Below are positions 20,456-28,921 of a DNA stretch of 39,885 nt, piece after piece. The stretch covers positions 1-39,885 of the forward strand of contig CAMZJD010000003.1 of NCBI GenBank assembly GCA_947307445.1, read 5' to 3'. The number at the start of each line of letters is the position of its first letter. Position 1 is the first letter of the stretch. Both the position numbers and the translations under genes were made by a program. Below the pieces are notes generated by a model. That model made no database searches and had not been told where the DNA came from. It saw only the letters and a program-made list of their open reading frames with translations. This DNA is from an uncultured Candidatus Saccharibacteria bacterium. GTDB taxonomy: Bacteria; Patescibacteriota; Saccharimonadia; Saccharimonadales; Saccharimonadaceae.

Positions 20456-22303
20456 TTATTGTTTTTTCTTGAGAGCGTCGGCGTTTGCGACGAGGCGGAG
20501 ACGGAAGGCTTCGCGGGCGGCATCAACATTGTCATTATTGCCTTGCCAAGCTTGAATAGCCGGGTCTTGTAGCGAACGAGCGAAGCTGAAAGAAACTGGC
20601 CATGGGAATGGACCTTCGTTCGTAACGGCTTGGAGATTTTCGGTGGCTTGAGTGACGCTTTGACCACCAGACAAGAATACAACACCGGCAAGTTCGCTCG
20701 GTACGTGTTGACGCAATAGTTCGGCGGTTGCTTGGCCAACTTCTTCTGGGGTGGATTGCTTCTCTTGTTTCTTGCCGGCTAGGACCATATTGGTTTTTAG
20801 TACACAGCCTGGTAAATCAACACCCTTATCCTTCATTGCAGCAAAGAGTGCGTCGAGAATGCGACCAGTAAATTCAATGCTCTGCTCAATCGGATAATCG
20901 CCGTCATAAACTAATTCTGGCTCTACGATTGGAACAATGCCGGCATTTTGGCAATCTAGGGCGTATTGAGCGAGGATATCGGCATTTTTGTTAATAGCCA
21001 TTTCACTAGGACTGTGATCAGTCACTTCAAAAGCGGCGCGCCATTTCGCAAAACGAGCACCCATGTCGTAATACTCTTTTAGCCTATCTGGTAGGCCGTC
21101 CAAACCTTGAGTATATTTTTCATCGGAGTTTTCGAAATTAACGAGACCTTGGTCGACTTTAATACCAGCCATGACTCCACGATCAATTAAGAAAGTGACG
21201 AAGTCGCGGCCGTCATCAGCATGTTGGCGGGCGGTTTCATCGAAAAGTATTACGCCATTAACGTATTTTTCGAGGTCTGGCGTAGTGAAGAAAATGTTGC
21301 GATAATCGCGGCGATGCTGTTCATCGTCTGGAATATTCATGCTTTCAAATTTTTTATGGATAGAGCCACCAGATTCATCTGCGGCGAGTATGCCCTTGCC
21401 GGCGGTCATTAGTCTTTTGGCGTTTTGTTCGAGTTCGTACATTTTCTCTCCTTCGGGGTTATGGCGTTGGACGAGATAATAATCGTCCGCGATGTTGGCT
21501 TCGAGTTTATCAAGGTTGAGGCTGTTGCCAAGATTGGCACCCTCAACGTTAGCGCGAGCTAATAATAATGCCTCAGTGTTGTTTTTGCGCAGAACGATGG
21601 CGCCGAGGATGCTGGCTGCGATTGTAAGATGAGTGCTGAGACGGGTTAGAACGTCTTGTTTGGTCTGTGTGCTCCAGTTGACGGCTTTGTCGTGATAGCG
21701 GATGTAATCTTCGCCGATTCGGACAACTTGACGTTCATCTTTTTGGTCAAATTCGACATCAGTAAAGATGAGGTCGGCACGCTCAATTAAATCGCGCATA
21801 TGGCCGGCATATTGATTACTATGTTCGCCGATGAATAACGCTAGTTTGGTGTCTTGGCTTAAGTTGAGGAAGCTGAGGATTTCTCCGGCGGCACGTGCAC
21901 CGATGTTGGCAGAACGATCAATGTAGATCCATTCCGGATTGGTTTCCGGAATGTGAAAATGCGTGTGATTGATTTCACTTGGGCTAATGTAGGCAACGGT
22001 ATCGTCTTGGCAAAGGATGTAGCGGTAGCAGACGTCGGTATCTTTGGCGATAAATTGGCCGTCTAAGAATGTGGCTGGCGTACCATTGATGGCAGCCTTG
22101 AGACCGAAGCGGCTAAGTACTTCAAGACTAATACTGGCCCCACCAAAGATGGAGACGCGGGAATAAAATTTATAAGCTGAGCCATCAAAGGCTAAATCTA
22201 GCCATTTGATGCCATTTTGGTCCGTCTCGAAGTGATTAATGCGGTTGTCCATACGCAAATACACGTCTTTCGTGACGTTGCCAATAATCAAAACGTTCTG
22301 CAT
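20456..22303 (-). CDS. Fusion: N-terminal PfkB/ribokinase-like domain (about 1-285) plus class I fructose-bisphosphate aldolase (about 288-615)
   Basis: N: LIIGNVTKDVYL, SIFGGASISLEVLSRFGLKAAINGTPATFLDG; C: LMTAGKGILAADESGGSIHKKFESMNI, GVMAGIKVDQGLV, RFAKWRAAFEV, IVPIVEPELVYDGDY, GCVLKTNMVLAG, VVFLSGGQS. Continuous frame. Confidence 0.88.
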   Translation of the reverse strand: MQNVLIIGNVTKDVYLRMDNRINHFETDQNGIKWLDLAFDGSAYKFYSRVSIFGGASISLEVLSRFGLKAAINGTPATFLDGQFIAKDTDVCYRYILCQDDTVAYISPSEINHTHFHIPETNPEWIYIDRSANIGARAAGEILSFLNLSQDTKLALFIGEHSNQYAGHMRDLIERADLIFTDVEFDQKDERQVVRIGEDYIRYHDKAVNWSTQTKQDVLTRLSTHLTIAASILGAIVLRKNNTEALLLARANVEGANLGNSLNLDKLEANIADDYYLVQRHNPEGEKMYELEQNAKRLMTAGKGILAADESGGSIHKKFESMNIPDDEQHRRDYRNIFFTTPDLEKYVNGVILFDETARQHADDGRDFVTFLIDRGVMAGIKVDQGLVNFENSDEKYTQGLDGLPDRLKEYYDMGARFAKWRAAFEVTDHSPSEMAINKNADILAQYALDCQNAGIVPIVEPELVYDGDYPIEQSIEFTGRILDALFAAMKDKGVDLPGCVLKTNMVLAGKKQEKQSTPEEVGQATAELLRQHVPSELAGVVFLSGGQSVTQATENLQAVTNEGPFPWPVSFSFARSLQDPAIQAWQGNNDNVDAAREAFRLRLVANADALKKKQ

Positions 22304-22323
22304 GCCTTTATTTTAGCATACCG

Positions 22324-23085
22324 CTAGTGCTTGCGGTAGAACTGGTCCACTGTGTAATCAATAGCTGGTACAGTCTCAATGTGTTGGAGCATGTCGTCGA
22401 TGGCCGTTTCAATATCATAATCGATGTCGAGTTGTTCGTAGTCGATTTGAGTTCCGCTCAGGCTAAGGATACCAGCGCTAGCAGAATCGGTGCCGATTGG
22501 GCAACCGGCAGCGCCGGGATTAACGAAGATTTTGCCGTCGCGGCCGCGATGATATTCGCGTAGATGAGTGTGGCCGAATAGGAAGATATCGCCCGGTTTG
22601 TCGGCGAAAATTTCTCGGCATTCGTCAATGGTGGGCGTGAAGTAAAAAGTACGATATTGCCCACTTGCGTCAACGGGATAATGACTGACGAAGATGGTGT
22701 GTCTGCCGATTTTAACAGCGACTTCTTTTTTAAATTGACGCAAAAACTCGACTGACTCATTGCTGATTTGGTTATGATTCCAGCGAAAAAGATCGAGAAT
22801 TTCTTTCGGCAAAACAGACTTGGTGGCATCGCCATGATTGTGCACTGGTAGAGCTTCTAACAAATAATTTTCATGGTTACCGCGGACGCAGGCGAGCAGT
22901 TGTTTTTGGTGCGCACGCAAAAATTGTACACACTCTTCTGGTCGTGCGCCTAATCCGATGGTGTCGCCTAGACAAATTACATAATCGATGTCGCGTCGTT
23001 CAAATTCTTCCCAGATGCTTTTCAGCGCCGCGATATTGCTATGAATATCGGATATAATGCCAATATGCGTCAACTTCCCCTGCAA
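22324..23085 (-). CDS. Calcineurin-like metallophosphoesterase
   Basis: GIISDIHSNIAALKSI, VICLGDTIGLG, GNHENYL, FGHTHLREYH, NPGAAGCP; TTG start with upstream GAGGAGTG. Confidence 0.92.
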   Translation of the reverse strand: MQGKLTHIGIISDIHSNIAALKSIWEEFERRDIDYVICLGDTIGLGARPEECVQFLRAHQKQLLACVRGNHENYLLEALPVHNHGDATKSVLPKEILDLFRWNHNQISNESVEFLRQFKKEVAVKIGRHTIFVSHYPVDASGQYRTFYFTPTIDECREIFADKPGDIFLFGHTHLREYHRGRDGKIFVNPGAAGCPIGTDSASAGILSLSGTQIDYEQLDIDYDIETAIDDMLQHIETVPAIDYTVDQFYRKH

Positions 23086-23113
23086 AACACTCCTCTCTTT
23101 AACTTATCTTACT

Positions 23114-23142
23114 ATTTTATCACAGATTTTAGTATTTGTCAA
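23114..23142 (-). promoter_or_regulatory. Promoter of the metallophosphoesterase gene
   Basis: Minus strand TTGACA-17 nt-TAAAAT. Confidence 0.7.
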
Positions 23143-23149
23143 GAGATAG

Positions 23150-25600
23150 CTATAGTTCGCCCCAGTCGTGGCCAGTTGTGACATCGACAGCTAGTTTAAC
23201 TGAGAGCTCTGGGGCGACGTTTTCCATTTGGGTTTTCAGAATTTCGGAAACTTGATCTTTAATCTTTTCGTCGCATTCAATTATTAATGAATCATGTATT
23301 TGCAGAATGATTTGTGCTTCTTTTGGTAGTGCTTTGTCAACGGCGAGCATTGCCTTTTTCATGAGGTCGGCTTCCGTACCTTGAATTGGCATATTGGCGG
23401 CGGCCCGCTCGGCGGCAGTACGGACGACATAGTTTGGCGCATGGAGGTCTGGTGTTGGGCGACGGCGACCAAACAAAGTTTGTACGAAGCCTTTGGTGCG
23501 ACCGTCTTCGAGGGTTTTGTCGAGGTATTTGCGGATTGGCGCGCGTAACTCAAAGTAATTTTCAATAAACTTTTTAGCTTCATAGAAACTCATATCGGCA
23601 GCATCGGCTAGACCTTTCGGACTCATGCCATATAAGATACCAAAATTAATGACTTTAGCAGCACGACGCTGAGTTTTGGTGACTTGATCCATCGGAATAT
23701 GGAAGGCGTCAGCGGCGGTTTTGGTATGAATATCAAGGCCGGCATTAAAATCGTCAATTAAGGCTTGATCGCCAGCAAGTGCGGCAGCAAGGCGCAACTC
23801 GAATTGGGCGTAATCGGCGGAAACGAATACTTTCCCCTTTTCGGCCACAAAGCAATTACGTATACGTTTACCATCTTCGCTGCGGACCGGAATGTTTTGG
23901 AGATTTGGATTGAGGCTGGATAATCGGCCAGTAGCGGTCACATCTTGTGTATAAGTAGTATGAATGCGGAGATTTTCGTCGGCGAGGCTCGGAAATGGCG
24001 TGACGTAGGTAGTAAGTAATTTATTCACTTCACGATAGCGTTCAATTTTGGCGATGATAGGATGTAGATCGCGTAATTTATCGAGTTCTTTGGCGCCAGT
24101 AGAATAGGCGCGCTGAGTTTTCTTAATGCCTTTAGTGGGTAGCTCAAGGGATGTGAATAATACTTCGGATAACTGGATTGGCGAGTTGATATTAAAGCTT
24201 TGACCGGCGAGTTGGTAGATTTCTTTCTCAAGCGCAGTAGTTTCGGCAGCAAATTCTTTATGCAGCACGTCGAAGCGTTTTTTGTCGATTTTAACGCCGG
24301 CGGCTTCCATCTTATATAACACTGGAATAAGCGGTAAGTCGAAGTTCTCGGCGATATTGCCCAGTTCTGGCAAAGCCACGAGTTGGCGTTTTTGTGCAAT
24401 GTAATCTTCTTTTGGATCATTCAAGTCAACCAAACTGAGCTGGGCACTTTTACGCGCAAGCGGATTTAACAAGAAGTCGACCTGGCCGAGATCCCAAAAA
24501 GGTTTTCCCTCCAAGATTTCGCGGGCGAGCTTAGGGTTATCATGCATGTCGGCCTTTACATTGCGGCTCAAGTAGAGATTATCGGGTATTTTTATCTCAA
24601 TATCGGCGGGCGTTGGTAGTGTTGTAGAATTTACAACAGGCTGATTAGGCGTTGTATTTTCTACAACATTCTTGACTGGTTCTGTTTTTGGTGTTGTAAT
24701 TTTGTCAACAGTGGTGGATTGCGGGAATAGCTTACTAAATTTGCGAATTAGGGAGTTGAATTGATATTTTTTAAGCACTTCAAGGACTTTGGCGGGATCA
24801 AAATCGGCAAGCCGAGTGGCGTTAGCGTCAAATTCGAGCGGCGCATCAAACTGAATTGTGGCTAGTTTTTTGCTGATGAAAGCTAGGTCGCGACCAGAGA
24901 TTAATTTATTATTTGTGGCGCCAGTGATTTCATCGACATGGTCGTAAAGATTTTCGAGGGTGCCGTATTCTTGCAATAATTTGACGGCGGTTTTTTCGCC
25001 GACGCCAGGCACGCCCGGGATATTGTCGGAACTATCGCCTTTAAGGGCCTTGAGATCAAGAAACTGATCTTTCTTTAAGCCATACTTCTCTTCTACGGCC
25101 ATAATATCGAAGGCAGCAACGTCAGAAAAGCCGCGCTTGAGTTGATACATTTTGATGTAGTCATCAACGATTTGCAGCATGTCGAGGTCGCCGGAGATAA
25201 TTTCTACCCGTTTGCCGGCGGCTTGCGCTTTGCGGGCGAGGGTGCCGATGATGTCGTCGGCTTCGTAATCGTCAAATTCATAAAGTGGTATATGGAAGGC
25301 TTCGAGCAATTCCATTAAATATGGAATTTGGGCGTAGAAATCGGCGGGTGCCGGTTTGCGGTTGGCCTTATAATCGGCGTAAATAGCGCGGCGGCGGCGG
25401 ATATTAGTCTTAGATTTATCCCACGCTACAGCGATATATTCTGGTTGGAGCTTCTCGATAATTTCTATCAGCATGGCCGCGAAACCGTAAACGCCACCGG
25501 TTGGCGTACCGTCAGGTAAAGACAGATGTCCCATGGCGTAGTAGCCACGATAGAATACACTTTTACCATCTATAATAGTGAGGTTTTCGCGATCATCCAT
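23150..25600 (-). CDS. polA: DNA polymerase I, 5'-3' exonuclease and polymerase domains; 3'-5' exonuclease domain eroded
   Basis: N-terminal flap exonuclease (GVYGFAAMLIEII, GDSSDNIPGVPGVGEKTA), polymerase motifs (TATGRLSSLNPNLQNIPVRSEDGKRIRNCF, DYAQFELRLAA, QIHDSLIIE). Confidence 0.97.
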   Translation of the reverse strand: MDDRENLTIIDGKSVFYRGYYAMGHLSLPDGTPTGGVYGFAAMLIEIIEKLQPEYIAVAWDKSKTNIRRRRAIYADYKANRKPAPADFYAQIPYLMELLEAFHIPLYEFDDYEADDIIGTLARKAQAAGKRVEIISGDLDMLQIVDDYIKMYQLKRGFSDVAAFDIMAVEEKYGLKKDQFLDLKALKGDSSDNIPGVPGVGEKTAVKLLQEYGTLENLYDHVDEITGATNNKLISGRDLAFISKKLATIQFDAPLEFDANATRLADFDPAKVLEVLKKYQFNSLIRKFSKLFPQSTTVDKITTPKTEPVKNVVENTTPNQPVVNSTTLPTPADIEIKIPDNLYLSRNVKADMHDNPKLAREILEGKPFWDLGQVDFLLNPLARKSAQLSLVDLNDPKEDYIAQKRQLVALPELGNIAENFDLPLIPVLYKMEAAGVKIDKKRFDVLHKEFAAETTALEKEIYQLAGQSFNINSPIQLSEVLFTSLELPTKGIKKTQRAYSTGAKELDKLRDLHPIIAKIERYREVNKLLTTYVTPFPSLADENLRIHTTYTQDVTATGRLSSLNPNLQNIPVRSEDGKRIRNCFVAEKGKVFVSADYAQFELRLAAALAGDQALIDDFNAGLDIHTKTAADAFHIPMDQVTKTQRRAAKVINFGILYGMSPKGLADAADMSFYEAKKFIENYFELRAPIRKYLDKTLEDGRTKGFVQTLFGRRRPTPDLHAPNYVVRTAAERAAANMPIQGTEADLMKKAMLAVDKALPKEAQIILQIHDSLIIECDEKIKDQVSEILKTQMENVAPELSVKLAVDVTTGHDWGEL

Positions 25601-25741
25601 ATTTTTAGTATAGCATCTTAGGGGACGCTTATGTTTGGCTGCGTTAATGTTTTGTGCTTAAATGAATACTAGTTACCAAAAAGTGGAGGTAGCTAGGACC
25701 TTTCAGGCATCTCCGATTCTCATATAAGGGGGTATTAGGTT

Positions 25742-26284
25742 GTGAAACTGTCCGGAGATACGATCAAAAAAATGCTTTCTGAAGGCAAGCTGATTCGCGA
25801 TGGTGAGGAATTGGTCAATCAGGTGGGGCCCAACAGTATTGATGTCAAGCTGGGGCGCGGGTTCAAGCGTTTGCGGGCGCCGCGGAGTGGCGTAATCGAT
25901 TTCGCTGAACAGCAGGAATATGAATACATCGAAGAAGGTGTAGACGGTTCGATTGTGCTGCCGTCGCATAGCTTCGCGCTGGGAACCACGGCGGAATACG
26001 TCGACTTGCCGGCCAATATCTGTGCGCGGATTGATGGGCGCAGTTCGCGAGCGCGTTTGGGTTTGGTCGTGCAGACGGCCGGCACGATTAATGCCGGCAT
26101 GCGCGGTAATATTACCCTGGAGTTGACGAACCTGTGCGACTATCCGATTCGTCTGCGACCGGGTGATTCGGTGGCGCAGATTGAGTTTGAGTTGCTCGAT
26201 CAGCCGGCCAGTCTGCCTTATCAGGGCGCTTACCAAGGGCAGGAAGGAACTACCGGTTCACGTCTGCCGCGGATGGACTTTTGA
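25742..26284 (+). CDS. dcd: dCTP deaminase / dUTPase family
   Basis: GPNSIDVKLG, DGRSSRARLGLVVQTAGTINAGMRGNITLELTN, GDSVAQIEFELL. Confidence 0.93.
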   Translation: MKLSGDTIKKMLSEGKLIRDGEELVNQVGPNSIDVKLGRGFKRLRAPRSGVIDFAEQQEYEYIEEGVDGSIVLPSHSFALGTTAEYVDLPANICARIDGRSSRARLGLVVQTAGTINAGMRGNITLELTNLCDYPIRLRPGDSVAQIEFELLDQPASLPYQGAYQGQEGTTGSRLPRMDF

Positions 26285-26305
26285 GTTTTCGGAAGCAAGG
26301 AAAAA

Positions 26306-26338
26306 GGCCGTCACCTTTGGGGTGGCGGCCAGTTTTTT
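26306..26338 (+). terminator. Intrinsic terminator of the dCTP deaminase gene
   Basis: ggccgtcacc-tttgg-ggtggcggcc then agtttttt. Confidence 0.85.
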
Positions 26339-26355
26339 GTTTGATGAATATATAA

Positions 26356-26694
26356 TTAGCCAAAATACCTCGGTTTGATTGAGGCAAAAGCTACAGAAAA
26401 GTGAGTGTTGCATTTGTCGATGAGAACTTCGGATACTTCACTGCAAAGTATTTGCATATCGCCGCCCGACTTGATGTAGTCGCGCAGATGGGGGTATTGC
26501 TTTTGAACTGTGGGCTGCCCCTTAATGTCTAGCGAGGCAAACATGATTTCGTTTGCGAGATCGGTGGCCTGCTGAGCTAGCGGGTCGTACGATTCTTCTT
26601 CGGGCAAACGACTAGCGACATACCCAGCGAATTCTTGCAATGTTGGCGAATTGAAATTCTCTACGCCCTCGAGAATTGATCTGATTTCTAGCAT
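26356..26694 (-). CDS. Hypothetical protein
   Basis: 112 aa ORF with strong AGGAGG before ATG; no recognised domain. Confidence 0.65.
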   Translation of the reverse strand: MLEIRSILEGVENFNSPTLQEFAGYVASRLPEEESYDPLAQQATDLANEIMFASLDIKGQPTVQKQYPHLRDYIKSGGDMQILCSEVSEVLIDKCNTHFSVAFASIKPRYFG

Positions 26695-26824
26695 AAAATT
26701 CCTCCTTTTTTTGCTAGGATTTTCAGATGCATCATCAAAACAATGACCTGAAAGAACTACCCTCCGCTATTGGATAGGGTTTTTCTATCTTAACAGAATT
26801 ATCACATGTTCGCAAGTGTTAACG

Positions 26825-28057
26825 TCATGTGAGCGAATGATCAAGATAGCGCACGGAGCCGAAAGGAATTTTAGTTTTAACGTGATCAGTGCCGACAGAA
26901 TCGGCCGAGTGGATTGTGCGGGCGCCGAAACGTAAATTGATGGCGTCGCTGGCGGCACAAAGACTCGTGCGACGATTGGCTTGCTCTTGCCAGAAGCTTT
27001 GTTGTAATGTGGGGTGATTTTGTAGTTTATATAGAGTGATGCCAATGATGCGAACCGGACTTGGCAATTCGGCGAACAGCCGGCGTGCAATATGACAAAT
27101 TTCGGCATCAGTATGAAAAACATTTGGCGTAAGGTGGGCGCGGTGCGCATAAATATCGTCGTAACCGTAAACCCAGACATAAACACCACGCGCATAGAGA
27201 CCTTTGCTACGCAGGCGATAGCCGACATCTTCGGCGAGGTGCAAAATACGCGCCTCGGTTTCGCGACGGGTGAGATTGTGGCTTTCCATGACATATTGGC
27301 GGCCAACGGTTTTAATACTGCTTTGCCAATCGTCGACTTCAATACCGCGGAGGCGGCGATACCATTTAGAGCCATCAATAGACTTGCAGACTAGTTTGAC
27401 AAGCGTAGCTTCGTCTGCGTCCAGAAACTGAAGCGGAGTGTAAATACTGACAGCGTTGAGACGACGCTCCATGCGGGTGTTAATGCCGGGCAAATCGGTG
27501 AGTTTGAGTGTGGCGAAGATGGCGCGTTGGTTCTCCGGGGTGATTTCGTCAAGACCATCTGGCTTATGGAGTTCGCCGGCGAGTTTGGCGAGAAAACGAT
27601 TACTAGAAATACCGACATTGCAGCGCATCCAATCGCCAACTTCGGTGAGAAGGCGTTGTTTAATTTCGCGGCCAATTTCGGCGCGGTCGCGCGTGCGTAA
27701 ATGTGGCGGCGCGGCGGCGAGATTGATGACACCTTCGTCAATGGATTTCATGACGACATCGGCGGAATAATCTTCCATGATGCGGCGGAGTTTTTGGTGA
27801 ACGTAAATATATTTGCTCGGTTCGGTCTCGGCAAAGACTAGATCGCGACAAAGCGCTTCAGCCTCGCGGCGGCGCATGCCGACTTTGATGCCGTAGGCCT
27901 TAGCCTCATAGCTGGCGGCAATGATGCAAGCGTTGGGCGTAATGCGGTTAGTAATGGCGACTGGGCGACCGCGTAGCATAGGGCGCGCTTGCTGCTCAAT
28001 GGTGGCAAAACAAGAATTTAGGTCGATAAATAGTATATCGTTAGGCGGCCTATACAT
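26825..28057 (-). CDS. dinB: Y-family DNA polymerase (Pol IV / DinB-UmuC type)
   Basis: FIDLNSCFATIEQ, AYGIKVGMRRREAEALC, MKSIDEGVINL, NVGISSNRFLAKLAGELHKPDGL. Confidence 0.9.
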   Translation of the reverse strand: MYRPPNDILFIDLNSCFATIEQQARPMLRGRPVAITNRITPNACIIAASYEAKAYGIKVGMRRREAEALCRDLVFAETEPSKYIYVHQKLRRIMEDYSADVVMKSIDEGVINLAAAPPHLRTRDRAEIGREIKQRLLTEVGDWMRCNVGISSNRFLAKLAGELHKPDGLDEITPENQRAIFATLKLTDLPGINTRMERRLNAVSIYTPLQFLDADEATLVKLVCKSIDGSKWYRRLRGIEVDDWQSSIKTVGRQYVMESHNLTRRETEARILHLAEDVGYRLRSKGLYARGVYVWVYGYDDIYAHRAHLTPNVFHTDAEICHIARRLFAELPSPVRIIGITLYKLQNHPTLQQSFWQEQANRRTSLCAASDAINLRFGARTIHSADSVGTDHVKTKIPFGSVRYLDHSLT

Positions 28058-28322
28058 AATTATCTCCCTCAAACTCGAGATACCAGTTCAGCGAGTCGCA
28101 GTCGAGTGTTAGGCGATAGTCGGTAGCGCCATCGGTGACATCAAAGGCAAAAGTGGTGCGTAAACCGTCATATTTTGGGTGTACGAGGCCGACTTGGGCA
28201 ATTTGCACTTCCCGGCCGGAACTGGTGCGGAAAGCGATGGGTCGACAATGACCAAGTAGGCGCCGCGAAAAAGTCGCATCGACTTCAATAGGTTCGTGTA
28301 AATTTTGAGAAGATTGATTCAT
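28050..28322 (-). CDS. Small hypothetical protein overlapping the polymerase gene
   Basis: ATG 28322 (MNQSSQNLHEP) with AAGGAA upstream; stop overlaps the polymerase start by 8 nt. Confidence 0.65.
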   Translation of the reverse strand: MNQSSQNLHEPIEVDATFSRRLLGHCRPIAFRTSSGREVQIAQVGLVHPKYDGLRTTFAFDVTDGATDYRLTLDCDSLNWYLEFEGDNYV

Positions 28323-28450
28323 AAAAATTCCTTGCAAGATTAGCGTTAATAGATGTGTGTTTGACGCAATATTGGCGTCGGAAATTTATGAATCTGAATC
28401 AGGGGCCGAAGCATGATTCGATTAAGTAAATTATAGCATAAAAGCAAAAC

Positions 28451-28493
28451 GTCCGCTCGCCGACAATCTTTTTCAGATAGTCAACGGGCGGAC
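28451..28493 (-). terminator. Stem-loop downstream of the zinc-finger gene
   Basis: GTCCGC...GCGGAC with partial inner pairing, followed by GTTTTGCTTTT on the minus strand. Confidence 0.5.
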
Positions 28494-28508
28494 AGAGATG
28501 GCTGGGTG

Positions 28509-28721
28509 TTAACCGATTTTGCCGGTACCGCCACAGCGCGGGCACGTTTGATTGGGGCTGAATAAGCCACCAGCGATTTGGCCGCTTCCTTTACAATCCG
28601 GACAAGTGTATCTGCCGGGCTTAACGCCGCGAAAAGTCTGCAGATAACCAGCGCAGTGGTTGGCTGCATCTTTTGGAGTCAAGCAAGGAGCGCCGCAGTG
28701 CGGGCACTTGTAAGTCGCCAT
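28509..28721 (-). CDS. 70-aa DnaJ-type zinc-finger-like protein
   Basis: CPHCGAPC...HC, CPDCKGSGQ, CPRCGGTGK; AAGGAGGTG SD. Confidence 0.75.
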   Translation of the reverse strand: MATYKCPHCGAPCLTPKDAANHCAGYLQTFRGVKPGRYTCPDCKGSGQIAGGLFSPNQTCPRCGGTGKIG

Positions 28722-28811
28722 CCATTTTCACCTCCTTCCCCAGGTGCTCAAAAGAACAAAAATCTGTCAGATTATAGCACCGGTTTTTGCGCGATGCAAG
28801 CATGAGCGAAA

Positions 28812-28840
28812 TTGACTTTTTGCACGAAGTGTGGTATAAT
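28812..28840 (+). promoter_or_regulatory. Promoter of the L,D-transpeptidase gene
   Basis: TTGACT-17 nt-TATAAT with TGTGG before the -10. Confidence 0.8.
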
Positions 28841-28921
28841 AGAATTATGGTCTCGCCTTTTTGATGGCGAGAGGTAGTTTACGAGTTGGAGTGGACGAAA
28901 AACGCGAAGGGGGGTTGGCGA

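Noticed and set aside
26802-26832. TCACATG...CATGTGA inverted repeat near the end of the polymerase gene, considered as a LexA-type operator
   Set aside because: Arms are 17 nt apart, it overlaps the polymerase stop, and it does not match a LexA box I can name.
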